A stretch of 64,000 nt of DNA from Edaphochlamys debaryana (lineage: Eukaryota; Chlorophyta; Chlorophyceae; Chlamydomonadales), in the NCBI GenBank assembly GCA_016858145.1, contig JAEHOE010000202.1, positions 1 through 64,000 of the forward strand, in the 5' to 3' direction. Every line of letters begins with the position of its first letter. Within the stretch, counting starts at the first letter, position 1. This document shows positions 1-10,392 of the stretch, piece by piece. A program made the position numbers and the translations under genes. The notes beneath the pieces were generated by a model. That model was not told the DNA's origin. It saw nothing but the letters and a program-made list of their open reading frames with translations, and did not search any database.

Positions 1-690
1 GCGAGAGCCCCGCCGCTCGGATGACTGGTACCACCCGCCTTCCCCCCAGCCCGCTGGCAAAGCCCTGTCCTGCCGACTGTCCTAGATGGTCAGCCCCTTT
101 GCCGCGGAGCCCCCGCCGCTTGGATGACTGGTACCCCTTCCCAGCCCGCTGGCAAAGCCCTGTCCTGCCGACTGTCCTAGATGGTCAGCCCCTTTGCGCG
201 AGAGCCCCGCCGCTCGGATGACTGGTACCCCTTCCCAGCCCGCTGGCAAAGCCCTGTCCTCCGACTGTCCTAGATGGTCAGCCCCTTTGCGCGAGAGCCC
301 CGCCGCTCGGATGACTGGTACCCCTTCCCAGCCCGCTGGCAAGCCCCTGTCCTGCCGACTGTCCTAGATGGTCAGCCCCTTTGCGCGAGAGCCCCCCCGC
401 CGCTCGGATGATGGTACCCCCCTTCCCAGCCCGCTGGCAAAGCCCTGTCCTGCCGACTGTCCTAGATGGTCAGCCCCTTTGCGCGAGAGCCCCGCCGCTC
501 GGATGACTGGTACCCCTTCCCAGCCCGCTGGCAAAGCCCTGTCCTGCCGACTGTCCTAGATGGTCAGCCCCTTTGCGCGAGAGCCCCGCCGCTTGGATGA
601 CTGGTACACCCCCAGCCTCCCAGCCCCTGGCAAAGCCCCTGTCCTGGCCGACTGTCCTAATGGTCAGCCCCTTTGCGCGGGGGCAGATGG
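1..690. repeat. ~94-bp tandem repeat array (about 7 copies)
   Basis: A unit of about 92-98 bp recurs from base 1. Each unit holds the landmark atggtcagcccctttg, seen near 85, 181, 273, 368, 466, 559 and 659, next to a GGTACC-containing block. Copies differ by small indels and the last one is diverged. The array continues past the left window edge. It shows no gene-like structure: short ORFs in it are interrupted copies of the repeat. Confidence 0.9.
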
Positions 691-777
691 GAACGATCGA
701 AGGGGCAGCACTAATGTTGAGCCCGTACAGTTCTGCTCGAATCTCTGTCAAGCCGCTCAATCCACTTCTCAAGCAAA

Positions 778-1095
778 AGGGCATCACCAGCCCGCAGCCG
801 TCCTGTCCGCCACCCTGCATGCTGACACCCTCTGGCCAGCAGACCATCTGGTTCTATGCATACAGTTCCAGTGCCCCACATAAGAAACGGTGCACCCAAC
901 CGTCAAGGGCCGTCGCTCAAATCTCTGCCATATACCGCAGCCAGCGCACTTGCATCCCTCTAACTAGACCTCGTTGCTGCTTGGCATCACCAGCCCGCAG
1001 CCAGACCAAACACACACAGTTACTGCCATCCTGTCCACCACCCTGCATGCTGACACCCTTGCGCCAGCGGACCATATGGTGCTATGCATACGGTT
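778..1095. repeat. Direct repeat pair of ~75-100 bp
   Basis: Two related segments at about 778-865 and 985-1090 share atcaccagcccgcag, then ccaccctgcatgctgacacc, then a ctatgcata block, in the same order and orientation. They lie in or just beyond the 3' end of the HNH-like locus on the minus strand, so this locus or its 3' UTR was partly duplicated in tandem. Confidence 0.7.
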
Positions 1096-2153
1096 ACTGC
1101 TCTTTACACCAGGAAGCGGTACCCGCTTCGCCTTTAGCCACCTGGCCTGCTGCTTGGTGGCCACGATGAGGTTGCTGGCGTTGTTGTTGAAGCGGTTGCC
1201 GTCGATGTGGAAGACGTTGTAACCGGGGCGGTGCAGGAGAGAGCCGTTGCCCAGCCAGGCGTGCGCCACAATCATGTCAAGGCGGGCCGCCTCACCGCGA
1301 TCCTCACCATGACGCGGCTGTGGTGGCCACGGTGAAGAAGGGCGTGTCCCCTCAGGCCCCACACCTCACCCGTGGGCGAGACACGGTATGCAATGTCACG
1401 GTAGGAGGGACGGAGCACGGGGGAACACGGAGGCGCGTGGACGCGGAGGGCGGAGCGGAGGGCGGAGCGGAGGGCGGAGGGGCGGGGGCCAGCGGGCGGG
1501 GGCCCTCAGTGGTGGACGAGGCGGCTGGACCCAGCAGAGGGTGTGCGGGGATGGGTGCGGGCGGTGGAGCCATCAGCAGGGTGAGGTTCGCAGTGGGAAT
1601 GGGCTCCATGGAGCTGGGAACAGGCACGGGCGCCCACGGAACGGCTTGAACTCGAGGCGCATCTTCTGGCGGATGAAATTGGCCCTCATGATGCGCTTCA
1701 GGTCCTTGCACTTCTGCATGTCCATGACGTAGCGCCCCGAGCCCTTCTTATTCTCGAAGTAAGAGGGGGTGTGTTGATGGCGTCACGTACAATCCAGGAG
1801 GGGATGCACGGAGGCAGGAGGACTCCAGGGATGCCGCTCAGATAGGCGCGGATAGCCGTCTTGGCCTCCTGGAAATTCTTCTCAGACCTGAAGCGGGAAT
1901 CCTCGCAAAGGTAGTTGATGCCCTTGAAGGTACGAGGGGGACAGCTGTGGGGGGAAGGGGGGCGGGGGTGAGGTGCGAGGTGGCGAGGAGGCGAGTTCGG
2001 TAATAGCGTGCCGTGGAGGCTAGCGGCCTTCCCAGCTCAAAATACACCCTGAATTCACTGCACACCCTGCACTCACTTAGTCTCATCTGTGGGGACGGTC
2101 TGCAGCTCCGTTACCAGGTCGCCGAAAGCTGAAGAGCGAGGAGTCGACGACAT
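964..2153 (-). pseudogene. HNH endonuclease-like gene, frame-disrupted
   Basis: The putative start at 2153 opens a 25-residue exon (2077-2153) with a good GTGAGT donor. Exon 2 starts at 1944 after a CAG acceptor and encodes a Lys/Arg-rich segment (TFKGINYLCEDSRF...). A run of five Gs at 1764-1768 must gain one base to reach the coherent next stretch, YFENKKGSGRYVMDMQK, which runs on to about 1638. Further downstream, about 1140-1290 encodes an HNH_3/NUMOD4-type core: an IVAHAWLGNG segment, then FHIDGNRFNNNASNL with the His-Ile-Asp and Asn-rich motif typical of these nucleases. I could not join exon 2 and the HNH segment in one phase. Family knowledge: such HNH proteins are often mobile or virus-derived DNases. 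The role here is unknown; it is probably a decayed gene, or a live gene with sequence errors. Confidence 0.6.
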
Positions 2154-2575
2154 AGCGGGCACGGAGGGCTTGGCGTATTGGGGGCGATGGGGGGCGTGTG
2201 TGTCTGGCGCTGCTTCAACACATGCACGAGCAGTTGCTTGTGGGACTCACGCTGAAGTGCGGCAACTTAAATTTCGCGGGCTTGCATGGACTTTGTGTAC
2301 GGCGCCCCAGGGCGGACAAGGCAGGAGGAAAGGTGGGGGGGGGTAACGGGGTGCGGGGAGGCTACGGGGGGCACAAGGGTGCCTTGCACCCTCCGTAACG
2401 GGGGGTAACGGGGCGCGGGAGGTCTACGGGGGGTGCAAGGCTGCGCTGCACCCCCCATTACGGAGGGTGCAAGGAAGCCTTGCACCCTCCGTAATGGGGT
2501 CGCCGGTACGGCACAGGGACTGGTCGCCTCTCTAAAGCACCCTACTGCACATAGGCTACCCAATATCATAGCAAC
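2154..2575. other. Intergenic region with inverted repeats
   Basis: This is the 420-bp gap between two divergent starts (HNH-like minus, JmjC-like plus). From about 2330 it consists of G-rich blocks with GGGGTAACGG and repeated TTGCACCCTCCGTAA units in both orientations. No gene is seen. Confidence 0.7.
2453..2499. repeat. Perfect 22-bp inverted repeat with 3-nt loop
   Basis: The arms 2453-2474 and 2478-2499 are exact reverse complements (left arm begins ccccattacggagggtgc) around the loop AAG. A further copy of the arm motif lies at about 2381-2402, and a related ccccccattacgga block occurs at about 6902. It could be a mobile-element end, a hairpin in a transcript or a replication-slippage product. 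Confidence 0.85.
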
Positions 2576-4680
2576 ATGTCAAAGGACTACTGCTTCGTGC
2601 AGTGCGGCGCACAGAAGTGCGGGCGGCGGGCCGCGTACACAATGTGCGCTTGCCCGGACCTCTGCCTACAGGACCCCAAACAACATCAGGTCGAGTGTTA
2701 AGCTGTTCTGCAAAGACCACATAGGCCAACATGTAGCGGAGAAGCTGTGCCGGAAGCCCACCAGCAAGCGGATGCTGGCGTCGTTTCTTGACGACGACGC
2801 TCCCAACGCCGACCTGACCCTGTCCTTGCCAGCGATTGCTGCATCGAGCAGTGGGAGGCCCGCTACGGGTCTCACGCAGCGAAAATCGTTCCGGCACATC
2901 AAGCTGCCGCCAGGCCGGGAGGACGAGGCGCGCCACCGGGAGGAGTCATACGCACTGGTCGCTGCTGTGGGGACTATGCTGGGACAGGGCAAGGGCAGGC
3001 ACTCAGTAGACGAGCTGCGTAGGGAGAGCATCATCAGGCGAGAGAACAATCAGAGCGAGGGTGGCGAGTGGACGTGCGCTTTGTGCGCGGCCAAGTGTGC
3101 GCTTGTAGTGTTCGCACAGCCCAGCAAGGAGGCGATTGGGTATCAGGAGGGGCTCGGAGTGGTGGTGCTGGGCGTGCGCTCCCGTTGTGGCAGCCCAGAG
3201 AGCGGAGGAGGAGGGCTTCTGCCTGCAGCGCTTCTGCATCGCCGAGAAGGAAGAGTTGGATGCGCTCGAGTGCGTAACGCGGGGAGGGGGGGGGGGCGGG
3301 GCGGGTGAGAGGGGAATGAAGAGGGGACGAAGGGGAAGGAATGGGTACGTGCCTGACTCGTGCCTACACTGCCCGTCCCCTGAGTACAGGAAGGTGCTCA
3401 ACGCCTACCACATCGGTAACATCCCCTTCAAGCCGACCAACTTGGCTAATACGCCACCAAGGTGGGCGGGACACTGTGGTCAGGGAAAGAGTAGAGCGCG
3501 GGATTGGGGGTGGGAGGGAACAGTGAGGGCATGCTAGGCTGAAGAGGCCAAGCTGCTTCTGTGCTTGCGGTCCTGTCCTGTAGCGTCTACCCTGTCCTGT
3601 CTGAGCTGGGCGCTGTCGAGGAGCTACAATGCCTGCTACCTGAGCGTGGAGCGCCACGGTGGACGCCAGAGATGATGGAGGCGGAGATGACGCTGTGGGG
3701 CAACTGTGCGTTGGCGAGGCTTGTGAAGGAGGAGAAGGACCCAGAGTTCAGGTGTGTTGGAAGGTTGGATTGGTAGTTCAGGAGCCTCTGGCCCAACCTT
3801 GCTGACCACACCCATGCTTTGCCCGGCTCTTGTGCTCGGTAGTACTACCAACCTGGGTGTCCCTCCCCGCCCCCTTCCCTCCAACGACCTTCTCCGTCTG
3901 CTCCCCGCGCCCCCCCACCCCCACCCCCACCCCCCCGTGTCCCTCTTGCAGTGCGCTGGTTGAGGAGGGAGGAGCCGCGGCAGTGGGAGCTGCCTGGCGG
4001 AGGACTCGAATTGCAAGATCTACCGCAGCTTCAACTACGACTGCCCGCCGCAGAAGCGAGAGAAGTCCATCCTGTACTGGGTGATCAGACGCTGTGGGAC
4101 GAGGTGGAGTCTGGCGGGGGCGCCCCGGGGAGGGACGTGTCGCCTTGGTCGATGATCGTGCTCATAATTGTTGGGCGGGGAGGAGTGACCTTCTCGGCTT
4201 TCCACATAGATCGTGCCGGGGGCAAAGAATGTCGCGTTTGCAGCATGGCACGTGCCTCCTGGTGCGGTGCTTGCACGCTGGGTGTTCATCAGCCCTGCAA
4301 TAATCTCAAAATTCAACGAGTGGGGGTGGGGGCTGAAGGGAAGAAGGGAGGGGCTAAGAAGGTGAAGTGGGAGCGCCGCAACCGCACACCCTGGGCGCCT
4401 ACTCCGACCTGGGTGATGCAGCCTCACCTCACACAGGAGGGCATTGACGCATGTGTGGAGGAGTTCGGGGAGGAGCATGTGCGGGTGGTGGACCAGAAGC
4501 ACGCTGACCTGGTGGAAGTGCCCCCGGGGTGGGCCCACCAGGTCACCAACGTCAACAGCAATGTCAAGGTGGCGTGGGAGGTGGCCGACCTAAGGATGGC
4601 AGGGCCCCCTCTTCTGGCTCCCTCGTTTCCTGGCCACTCAGGGCCTCATTTCATACTATGGATTCGACTATACGTACCTC
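2576..4680 (+). pseudogene. JmjC-like cupin protein gene, frame-disrupted
   Basis: The start at 2576 opens a Cys-rich N-terminus (CFVQCGAQKCGRR, then CACPDLC). One surplus T near 2698-2699 separates it from the next segment (LFCKDHIGQHVAEKLCRK), which runs to about 3140. Frame then shifts again into a WWCWACAP segment ending near 3270. Exons at about 3400-3461, 3581-3751 and 3958-4080 follow with usable splice sites, but the last needs another frame change. The final exons at about 4210-4310 and 4439-4600 encode a cupin-like end: a Leu-Val-Glu-Val-Pro-Pro-Gly-Trp-x-His-Gln-Val-x-Asn motif matching the third metal-ligand region of KDM3-type JmjC domains. The upstream HxD/E ligands were not found with confidence. 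JmjC enzymes are Fe(II)/2-oxoglutarate oxygenases, often histone demethylases; here activity is doubtful. The 3' end is uncertain. Confidence 0.5.
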
Positions 4681-4889
4681 GAAAAACTGGTGACCAAAAA
4701 TGTAGTGGCGTTGGCGAGGGTCCTGTGATTACGTGGGGGGCCTCAGGGGCTTTCGGTGCATTAGGCACGCTTCTTCCGGCCAACATATGGGTGGTTGGAC
4801 GCCTGTTAACATTCGGATGTCCTAGCGTGGCTTTGGTGTGGGAAATGAGGATGATGGGAGCAGCGGAAGAACTAACGTGCGTGGCATGA

Positions 4890-5363
4890 CAAGGAATGGT
4901 TACGCTTAAGGGCCGTGGTAGTGCATTAAGCTGAACACGCTATGCCTGGAGTGTAAGGCAGGGCACATAAACAATGAAGGGCTGTGGATGGGCTGTGGTG
5001 AGCAGGAGCAGGAGAGTGGACACATGTATAGGGGCACCGACAGGACACAGGCTTTAAACATCATTAGTGCTGCATCCATACGTCGTGTCCTTGCCAACAT
5101 CCTGCAATCCTGCGCCCCGCCCAAGCCGCTCCAGCCCCGCCCAGACCAGATCTTGCCGGCCCTCAAACGCTTCCCAAGCCACTCATGACGTCCATAATGC
5201 CATGCCACCACAAAACATGCCTTGGCTCCGAAAAGTTCCTGCGCCAAATGCCAACAACCAAAAGGCGCCCGGGGCCCTCTGGCCCAATCATCCATCCCAT
5301 CCTCCAAGTGCAAGTACCTCTTGCGCTCAGGACAAGCTTCAGCTGCTATTATGCATATGGCTA
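4890..5363. other. Intergenic, nothing recognised
   Basis: No credible coding segment, repeat or RNA gene is seen between the JmjC-like locus and the convergent minus-strand locus. Confidence 0.6.
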
Positions 5364-6251
5364 CTATGCCATGGCCTCGGCCTCAGCCTCGGCCTCGCCA
5401 TCGGCGGGGTCAACCTGCAGCACGGCGCCCTGCACGGCAGCGCCCTCCTCCATGGGGGGGGCGTCCACCCCTCCCTCGGGGTACCAGATGCCCAGGTGCG
5501 AGGGCAGGCGGTCCAGGACGACGGGGTCCGGTGAGGGCGTTGGTGAAGATGGGGAGCGTAGGTCAGGGACACGCGCTCTACCCAGATGAGCCCCTCCACG
5601 GTGCTGGTGGTGGGCCAGGGGACCGAGCGGGGTTCGGGGTGGCAGGAACGCGTGACTGCGGTTCTCGCTTAGCAGGCCCCAGGCCCTGGTGTGGGGGCAG
5701 AGAATGGGGGTGCAGCGCTCGAGGTCGTGGTCAGACAGCTCGACAAAGGGGCAGCTCGAGGCGCAGCCGGGACACCAGGTCCTCGTAGCTGATCTCGCAG
5801 AAGAAGCAGTCCGGGTCGACGTGGCCGCCTGCGTACAGGGTGCCGATGGTGACGTTGCCGGCGGGAATCCAGGCCTGTGAGCGGATGGTAAGGGAGGGGG
5901 GGGGGAGATCTGTAGGATCGGAAGGTCTCTACTGCCTTTGCTGGCCCTTTTGGAGACCCCATGAGGGCCAGACGCAACGTATGGCTGGCCAGCGCTGAAC
6001 AAAGATAGGCGACTGACCTTGACCGGGTGAACGCCCTGGGCGTTCTTGGGAATCAGGGAGGCGGCGTAAACGTCCTGAATCCTGAATAGGGGCGTGATGG
6101 GGCCGCTCCGGCGGAGGACAGAACCAATGGAGCAGCGGGCAGGCTGTCGCAGCTTGAGGCCGTGGTTGCCTCCCAGGGGAGTGCCGGGGCGGATCATCCA
6201 GTGAGTATCCGTGCCTGCGGCAATAACGTGGGAGTCCACCTCGTGTGCCAT
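5364..6251 (-). pseudogene. Unrecognised gene with several frame breaks
   Basis: Reading leftward from a Met at 6251, an exon encodes MAHEVDSHVIAAG... and ends at a GTCAGT donor near 6017. The next exon starts at about 5876 after a CAG and continues in phase (AWIPAGNVTIGTLYAGGHVD, then a Cys-Phe-Phe-Cys). Frame then changes near 5750 (continuing FVELSDHDLERCTPILCPHT), again near 5620 (STVEGLIWVERVSL), and again before the acidic C-terminus (VVLDRLPSHLGIWYPEGG, ending in Glu-Ala repeats). Each piece looks coding, but at least three single-base changes are needed. No family is recognised. An upstream noncoding exon at about 6522-6600 with a GTAAGC donor is possible. Confidence 0.5.
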
Positions 6252-6724
6252 TTCTCTGGGGGAGAAGGCAAGGAGAGTGGGAAAGCGGCCGCGGGGTTGG
6301 GGGCTGTGGGGGATAAGGCCTTCCGATGCTGGCTTAAAAGCTCAGGGAGGCAGAGATAACGGGGGGGGTCCGTGAGCAGGAGCAACCGCGGGCTAGGGGC
6401 TAGGGAGGCTGTGGAACGGGCGTGCTCCTCTACAGCGAGCCAGAGCAGGCAGCGATGGCTGCAAGCCAGTGCAGCCAGGCAACAACGGAGAGCACTCAAG
6501 AGCAAACAAAGCCCGCGCTTACTTGAATTACTTGGACGCGAGCGACGCGCGAGGGGCAGGAGCAGGGTGCAGCGTTGGGGATACGCGTCGAAGACGTGAT
6601 GTGTGGTGATAACAACCTGGCAGCGGCAACTTGAGCTATAAGAAGGCGCCCAGGCGAGTTCCAGAAGTGTACGAGCACATGAAGGCGTCTGTCGAGGACG
6701 TCGCGAAAGGCGCGAAAGGCGCGA

Positions 6725-6915
6725 AGAGGGGCTACGGAGGGAAGGGCTACGGTGGGCAACGGTGGGGTGGCCGTAAAGGGGGGGGGGGGCTACGATGGGC
6801 TACGGTGGGGTGGCCGTAAAGGGGGGGGGGGGGCTACGATGGGCTACGGTGGGGGTGGCCGTAAAGGGGGGGGGGGGTTACGGAGGACAAGGGACTCTAC
6901 CCCCCCATTACGGAC
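6725..6915. repeat. G-rich tandem repeat, ~46-50 bp x3
   Basis: Three units of the form ggctacgRtgggctacggtgg followed by ggtggccgtaaa and a run of 10-12 Gs. It ends in ccccccattacgga, a motif shared with the inverted repeat at 2453-2499. It abuts the point where paralog A stops, so it may mark the breakpoint that removed the 3' half of that gene. Confidence 0.75.
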
Positions 6916-8980
6916 TCAAGTAGTGCCATAGGGGCGCCGCCGGCCTCCCCCAGCGAGCCCCCAGCTCCTCCGCTGCCGTCGCCGCCAGCCCCCGCCACAG
7001 CCGCCGAGGGGCCCACAGTGCTGGCGCACGCTCTGTCGCTCTGCTCCGGCGCAGCGCTCAGCTGATGGTGCTGCGCCTGCGCCTGCGTTGCGGCCCCATG
7101 CGGCGGCGGCGGAGGCAACAGGGGCATGGCGCCCGCCCGCAGGCTGCCTCCGCCGATGGCGGCGTTAGCGGCGGCCGTCTGCCAGCCGCCCCCGGCTTCG
7201 ACCGCACGCCCTTCTGGTGCTGATACGGGCGCGAGCCCCGCCGGCGGCCCCGTCGAAGCCTCACTAATTCCGCTGCCGGCTGCGGCCTCCGCCGCCGCTC
7301 CGGCAGCTCCCCCGGCCCGCGACCCCGCACCGCCACGGCTGTCCCCGTCCGCGGGCGCAGCCTCAGAGCTGGCCTCGGCCCTGGCTCCCGCCTTGCGCGC
7401 CGCCGCGGCGGAGCCGTCGACGTATGCCGTGGACAGCCAAGCGCAGGCGGCGGGGCTCTTGAGCGGGTAGAGGCCGACCTCCTGCCTGCCCGGCAGCCGG
7501 AACACCTTGGGGGCGCCGCGCATCTTGCCCAGGGTCTTGACCACCGTCTCGAACTCGCCGCCGTCGTCCGGTTTCTCCAGGGCGAGCATGCACCGGCGGC
7601 CCTGTACGTGCGGCAGGCGTTGGGGCCGGTAAGAGCTTGTAAGAAGATCACGTTTGCTGGACACCCGATCCGAGCCACGCAATGCATGTCGAGGCAGCTA
7701 GCGCGCTGCACCCACTTCGAGGTAGTTGTGGAGCATGTTGGCGCAGGAGTGTGGTACGGACGGCCTGCGAGGAAGCAGCAGTGCAGAATGCGTGGGTTAA
7801 GCTTGCAACGAAGGGGTCGGCGGGATGAGGCGGGCAGAGGCAGCAAACAGGGCAACAGGGACAAGAGTTGAAAATCGGTTTGCCCGGCGGGCTCACTTGT
7901 GGTTGTAGGTGCGCGAGCAGGGGTTGCCCGGTGTCCCCTGGCACAGCTTGAAGTACTCCGACACCAGGTACCACACGCGGCCGCGGGAGTCGGCGCCCAG
8001 CTTGATTGCCAGCGGGCCGTTGGTTTCTGCGCAGGGGTAATCAGGGGACGATGAGCACTCGGAACATAGGGATTTGAGCATGGAGCCAAGGCGTGTAGTG
8101 CATGGCTGGGAAATGAAGGGCAGGAACACCTGGACAAGCACCTGGCCTGACTATCTAGCGCTGGGAGCCTGCCGTGACTCACCTATGGCCAGCCGCGGCG
8201 GCCCCTCGGTCAGGACCTGCAGGTCGTCCGCCCCCACGTGCCCCGGCTCCCAGCCCACAGGTAGCCGCCACTTTGCCCGCAGCATCCCCCTCTGCCTCCG
8301 CCGCCGCCGCGGCGGTGCTGGAGCTGGATGCTCCCCGCAGCTGCAGGCCCAGGAGCAGGAGGCCGGCCCGCATCTTGTACGGCCGATCATGGGGCGCCTT
8401 AGCTTTGATCCCAGGAGCCACAGCGCCCAGCCATGCCGATGGGTTCTCTTCGAACCTTCGCAGCTCCGCTGCCGCCTGTGCCTCCAGCGAGCCTCCAGCT
8501 GCAGCTGCAGCTGTGCCCTCCGAAGAGCCAGCGCCGGCGCCTTGGGCTCGGGGCCCACCTGGCCCCGTCATGTCCGGGCGCTGGGGCGGGGGCGGGGGCT
8601 GGGGCGCGGGCCCATCTGCTCCGCCTTCCCCGCTGTGCGGGGAGCAGACCGCGCCGCCAACTTCTGCGGTGAAGCCGGAAGCTGAGCTGCTGGGCTTGGG
8701 AAGCTGCGCACCGGTCCCAGGCCCCCTCATGACTCCGCTGCTGGAGGCCGGAGCCTCCGCGCCCCAAGGCGCTTCCCAGGCAGGCACGGCAACCCCTGTT
8801 GCTGGGAAGCCGCACGAGCCCGTAACCCCACCGAGTAGCTGGACTTGCGATGAAGCGGTGCCCAGGGGGCCGGATAGCGCTGTCTGGCACCCGGATGCGA
8901 GCACCTCATCCGCAGCCCCGTCCAGAGAGGCCTCCGCTGCGAGGAGGTCGGGCAGCTCCGGGAGCAGATGGTCCTTCCAT
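6897..8980 (-). pseudogene. Ankyrin-family paralog A, truncated and frameshifted
   Basis: This copy aligns with paralogs B and C. Exons: 8184-8980 (broken), 7897-8026, 7716-7764, 6897-7601. The start region has one extra base just after ATG relative to B, and a second frame change lies near 8290, before the conserved W-x-x-P-x-GWEPG segment. Exons 2-4 splice in phase and encode the GRVWYLV/Cys module, the His-Asn-Tyr-Leu mini-exon and the PLYPLK...CAWLSTAY module. The reading frame then stops at 6897 inside the linker: the helical region and ankyrin repeats are missing and a G-rich repeat starts there. Translation could begin at Met 8904, but this is probably a decayed copy. Confidence 0.7.
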
Positions 8981-10392
8981 GGCGGGTGGAGGCCCTCCGC
9001 TACTGGGCTACGAACGGATGCAGGAGAGAGCTTCCATAGCTGCCATTCGTGTGAGGGGATGGCCCGCCGACGGCAGGGGTGCCGAGCACTGGATGGCTAG
9101 CGGTCGTGTGGGGACGATGGCCCGACCACGGATGGCAGGGTACGCGACCGCCGCGACTGAGACGAGGACACGTGCGAGCGCGCCCGTGATGTAATCAACG
9201 GCTATGCCAGACAGCAGCGTCCACAGCGGGTCCGCGAGGCTGGCTTGTGAGCACGCCGAGCAAGCATGTCGCGCACAGGCCTTGACAGCTGGCGTTTGGC
9301 GTCCCGGATGACCTGTGAAGCTGTTCTAGTAATGTGATTGCAAGCCATGCGCGCCAGCTGGTGAGGATTACAGCGACTCTCATGTCGCCGTGAGAATCAC
9401 GGCCAGGGCCGAGTGCGGCCCAAGTCCGCAAACTGGGGCTGCGATGCATTTGTGTCTGATAAAAACTGTTTTCGCCTATACTTGCAGTTGATCACCGGCT
9501 TGGCTTGAGCCGCGCCGACCGACCGCGCCCGACCAAACCGTGTGTCGCCCTAAGGTCGCCCCTCCGGCCCCTCCCCCGCCGGCCCTAGGTCGCCCCCCAG
9601 TCCCCCCCCCGCAACTGCCCCTGCGAGCACAGAACCCCCGCAACTGCAGCCATCACCTGAGGGCCCTCATCAATCCCTTGCCCCCTTGCCCACGGTCCAC
9701 GCATCGTAAGGACGTAAGCCCGGAAGCTCCCCAACACACATGCAAGCAACTGACGGCCAACAGGTCAACCCAGGCCCCCCGGGCGGGCGGACAGTGCAAA
9801 CCAAGCTCGGCTCCGAGCATGCCTCGCATGTTGTACTTAGTTAAGCCAGCCTCATGACGCGGTTGTGGTCACCATTCTCAGCTCGTTCGTTCCTTCGTCG
9901 CTGGCCCCCTGGTGGCCTGGAATGTCCGGTAGGTGTCATCTGTATTGCTGTCTCTCAGCTCACGCCCACCTAACACACGGCCTCCACCCTTCCGCTCTAC
10001 TCTATCACTGCCCACCCCATAGCTCCCTGCATCACCCACGCCACGGCATAATGCGATCAGTTCTCTCTCTCTTCCATTTAGACCTTCGCACCTACGGTGC
10101 CCCTGTATGTCCTGCTTGACCTCTAGCCTGCCCTATCTACACGCCAACACAGACCACCCCCAACCTGCTGGCGGCGCCCTCCTGCCAAGGTACCTGGGCC
10201 ACCCACCAGGCACCTACTCATGCATCAGCTCCGCTCTTCCCCCACATCCTCAAAGCAAGCGGGAATGAGACGGGCCCAATGCAACTCTCCTTGAGCTACC
10301 TGTATGCCGCCATGTGCGGCCGGCAGTGCCCCCATGTCCCTCTGCTCCTCGGCTCCGTAATATCCGCCCGCCGCGCCTCCGTCAGCCGCCCC
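8981..10392. other. Spacer between paralogs A and B
   Basis: Holds the upstream ORF of paralog A (9202-9348). The rest, including the C-rich stretch at 9550-9620, shows no gene-like structure. It should include the promoter of A and the 3' UTR of B. Confidence 0.6.
9202..9348 (-). other. Upstream ORF of paralog A (48 codons)
   Basis: ATG at 9348, stop at 9202-9204. Its first 22 codons match the upstream ORFs of B and C almost exactly (MACNHITRTASQVIRDAKRQ), then it diverges. It lies about 220 bp before the presumed start of A, the same arrangement as in B and C. Confidence 0.55.

Noticed and set aside
1..690. Protein-coding repeat gene at the left edge
   Set aside because: Unit lengths vary by non-multiples of three and stops occur in every copy in all frames.
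2576..4680. Active histone demethylase
   Set aside because: Only the C-terminal metal-ligand region is recognisable, the upstream ligands were not found and the frame is broken several times.
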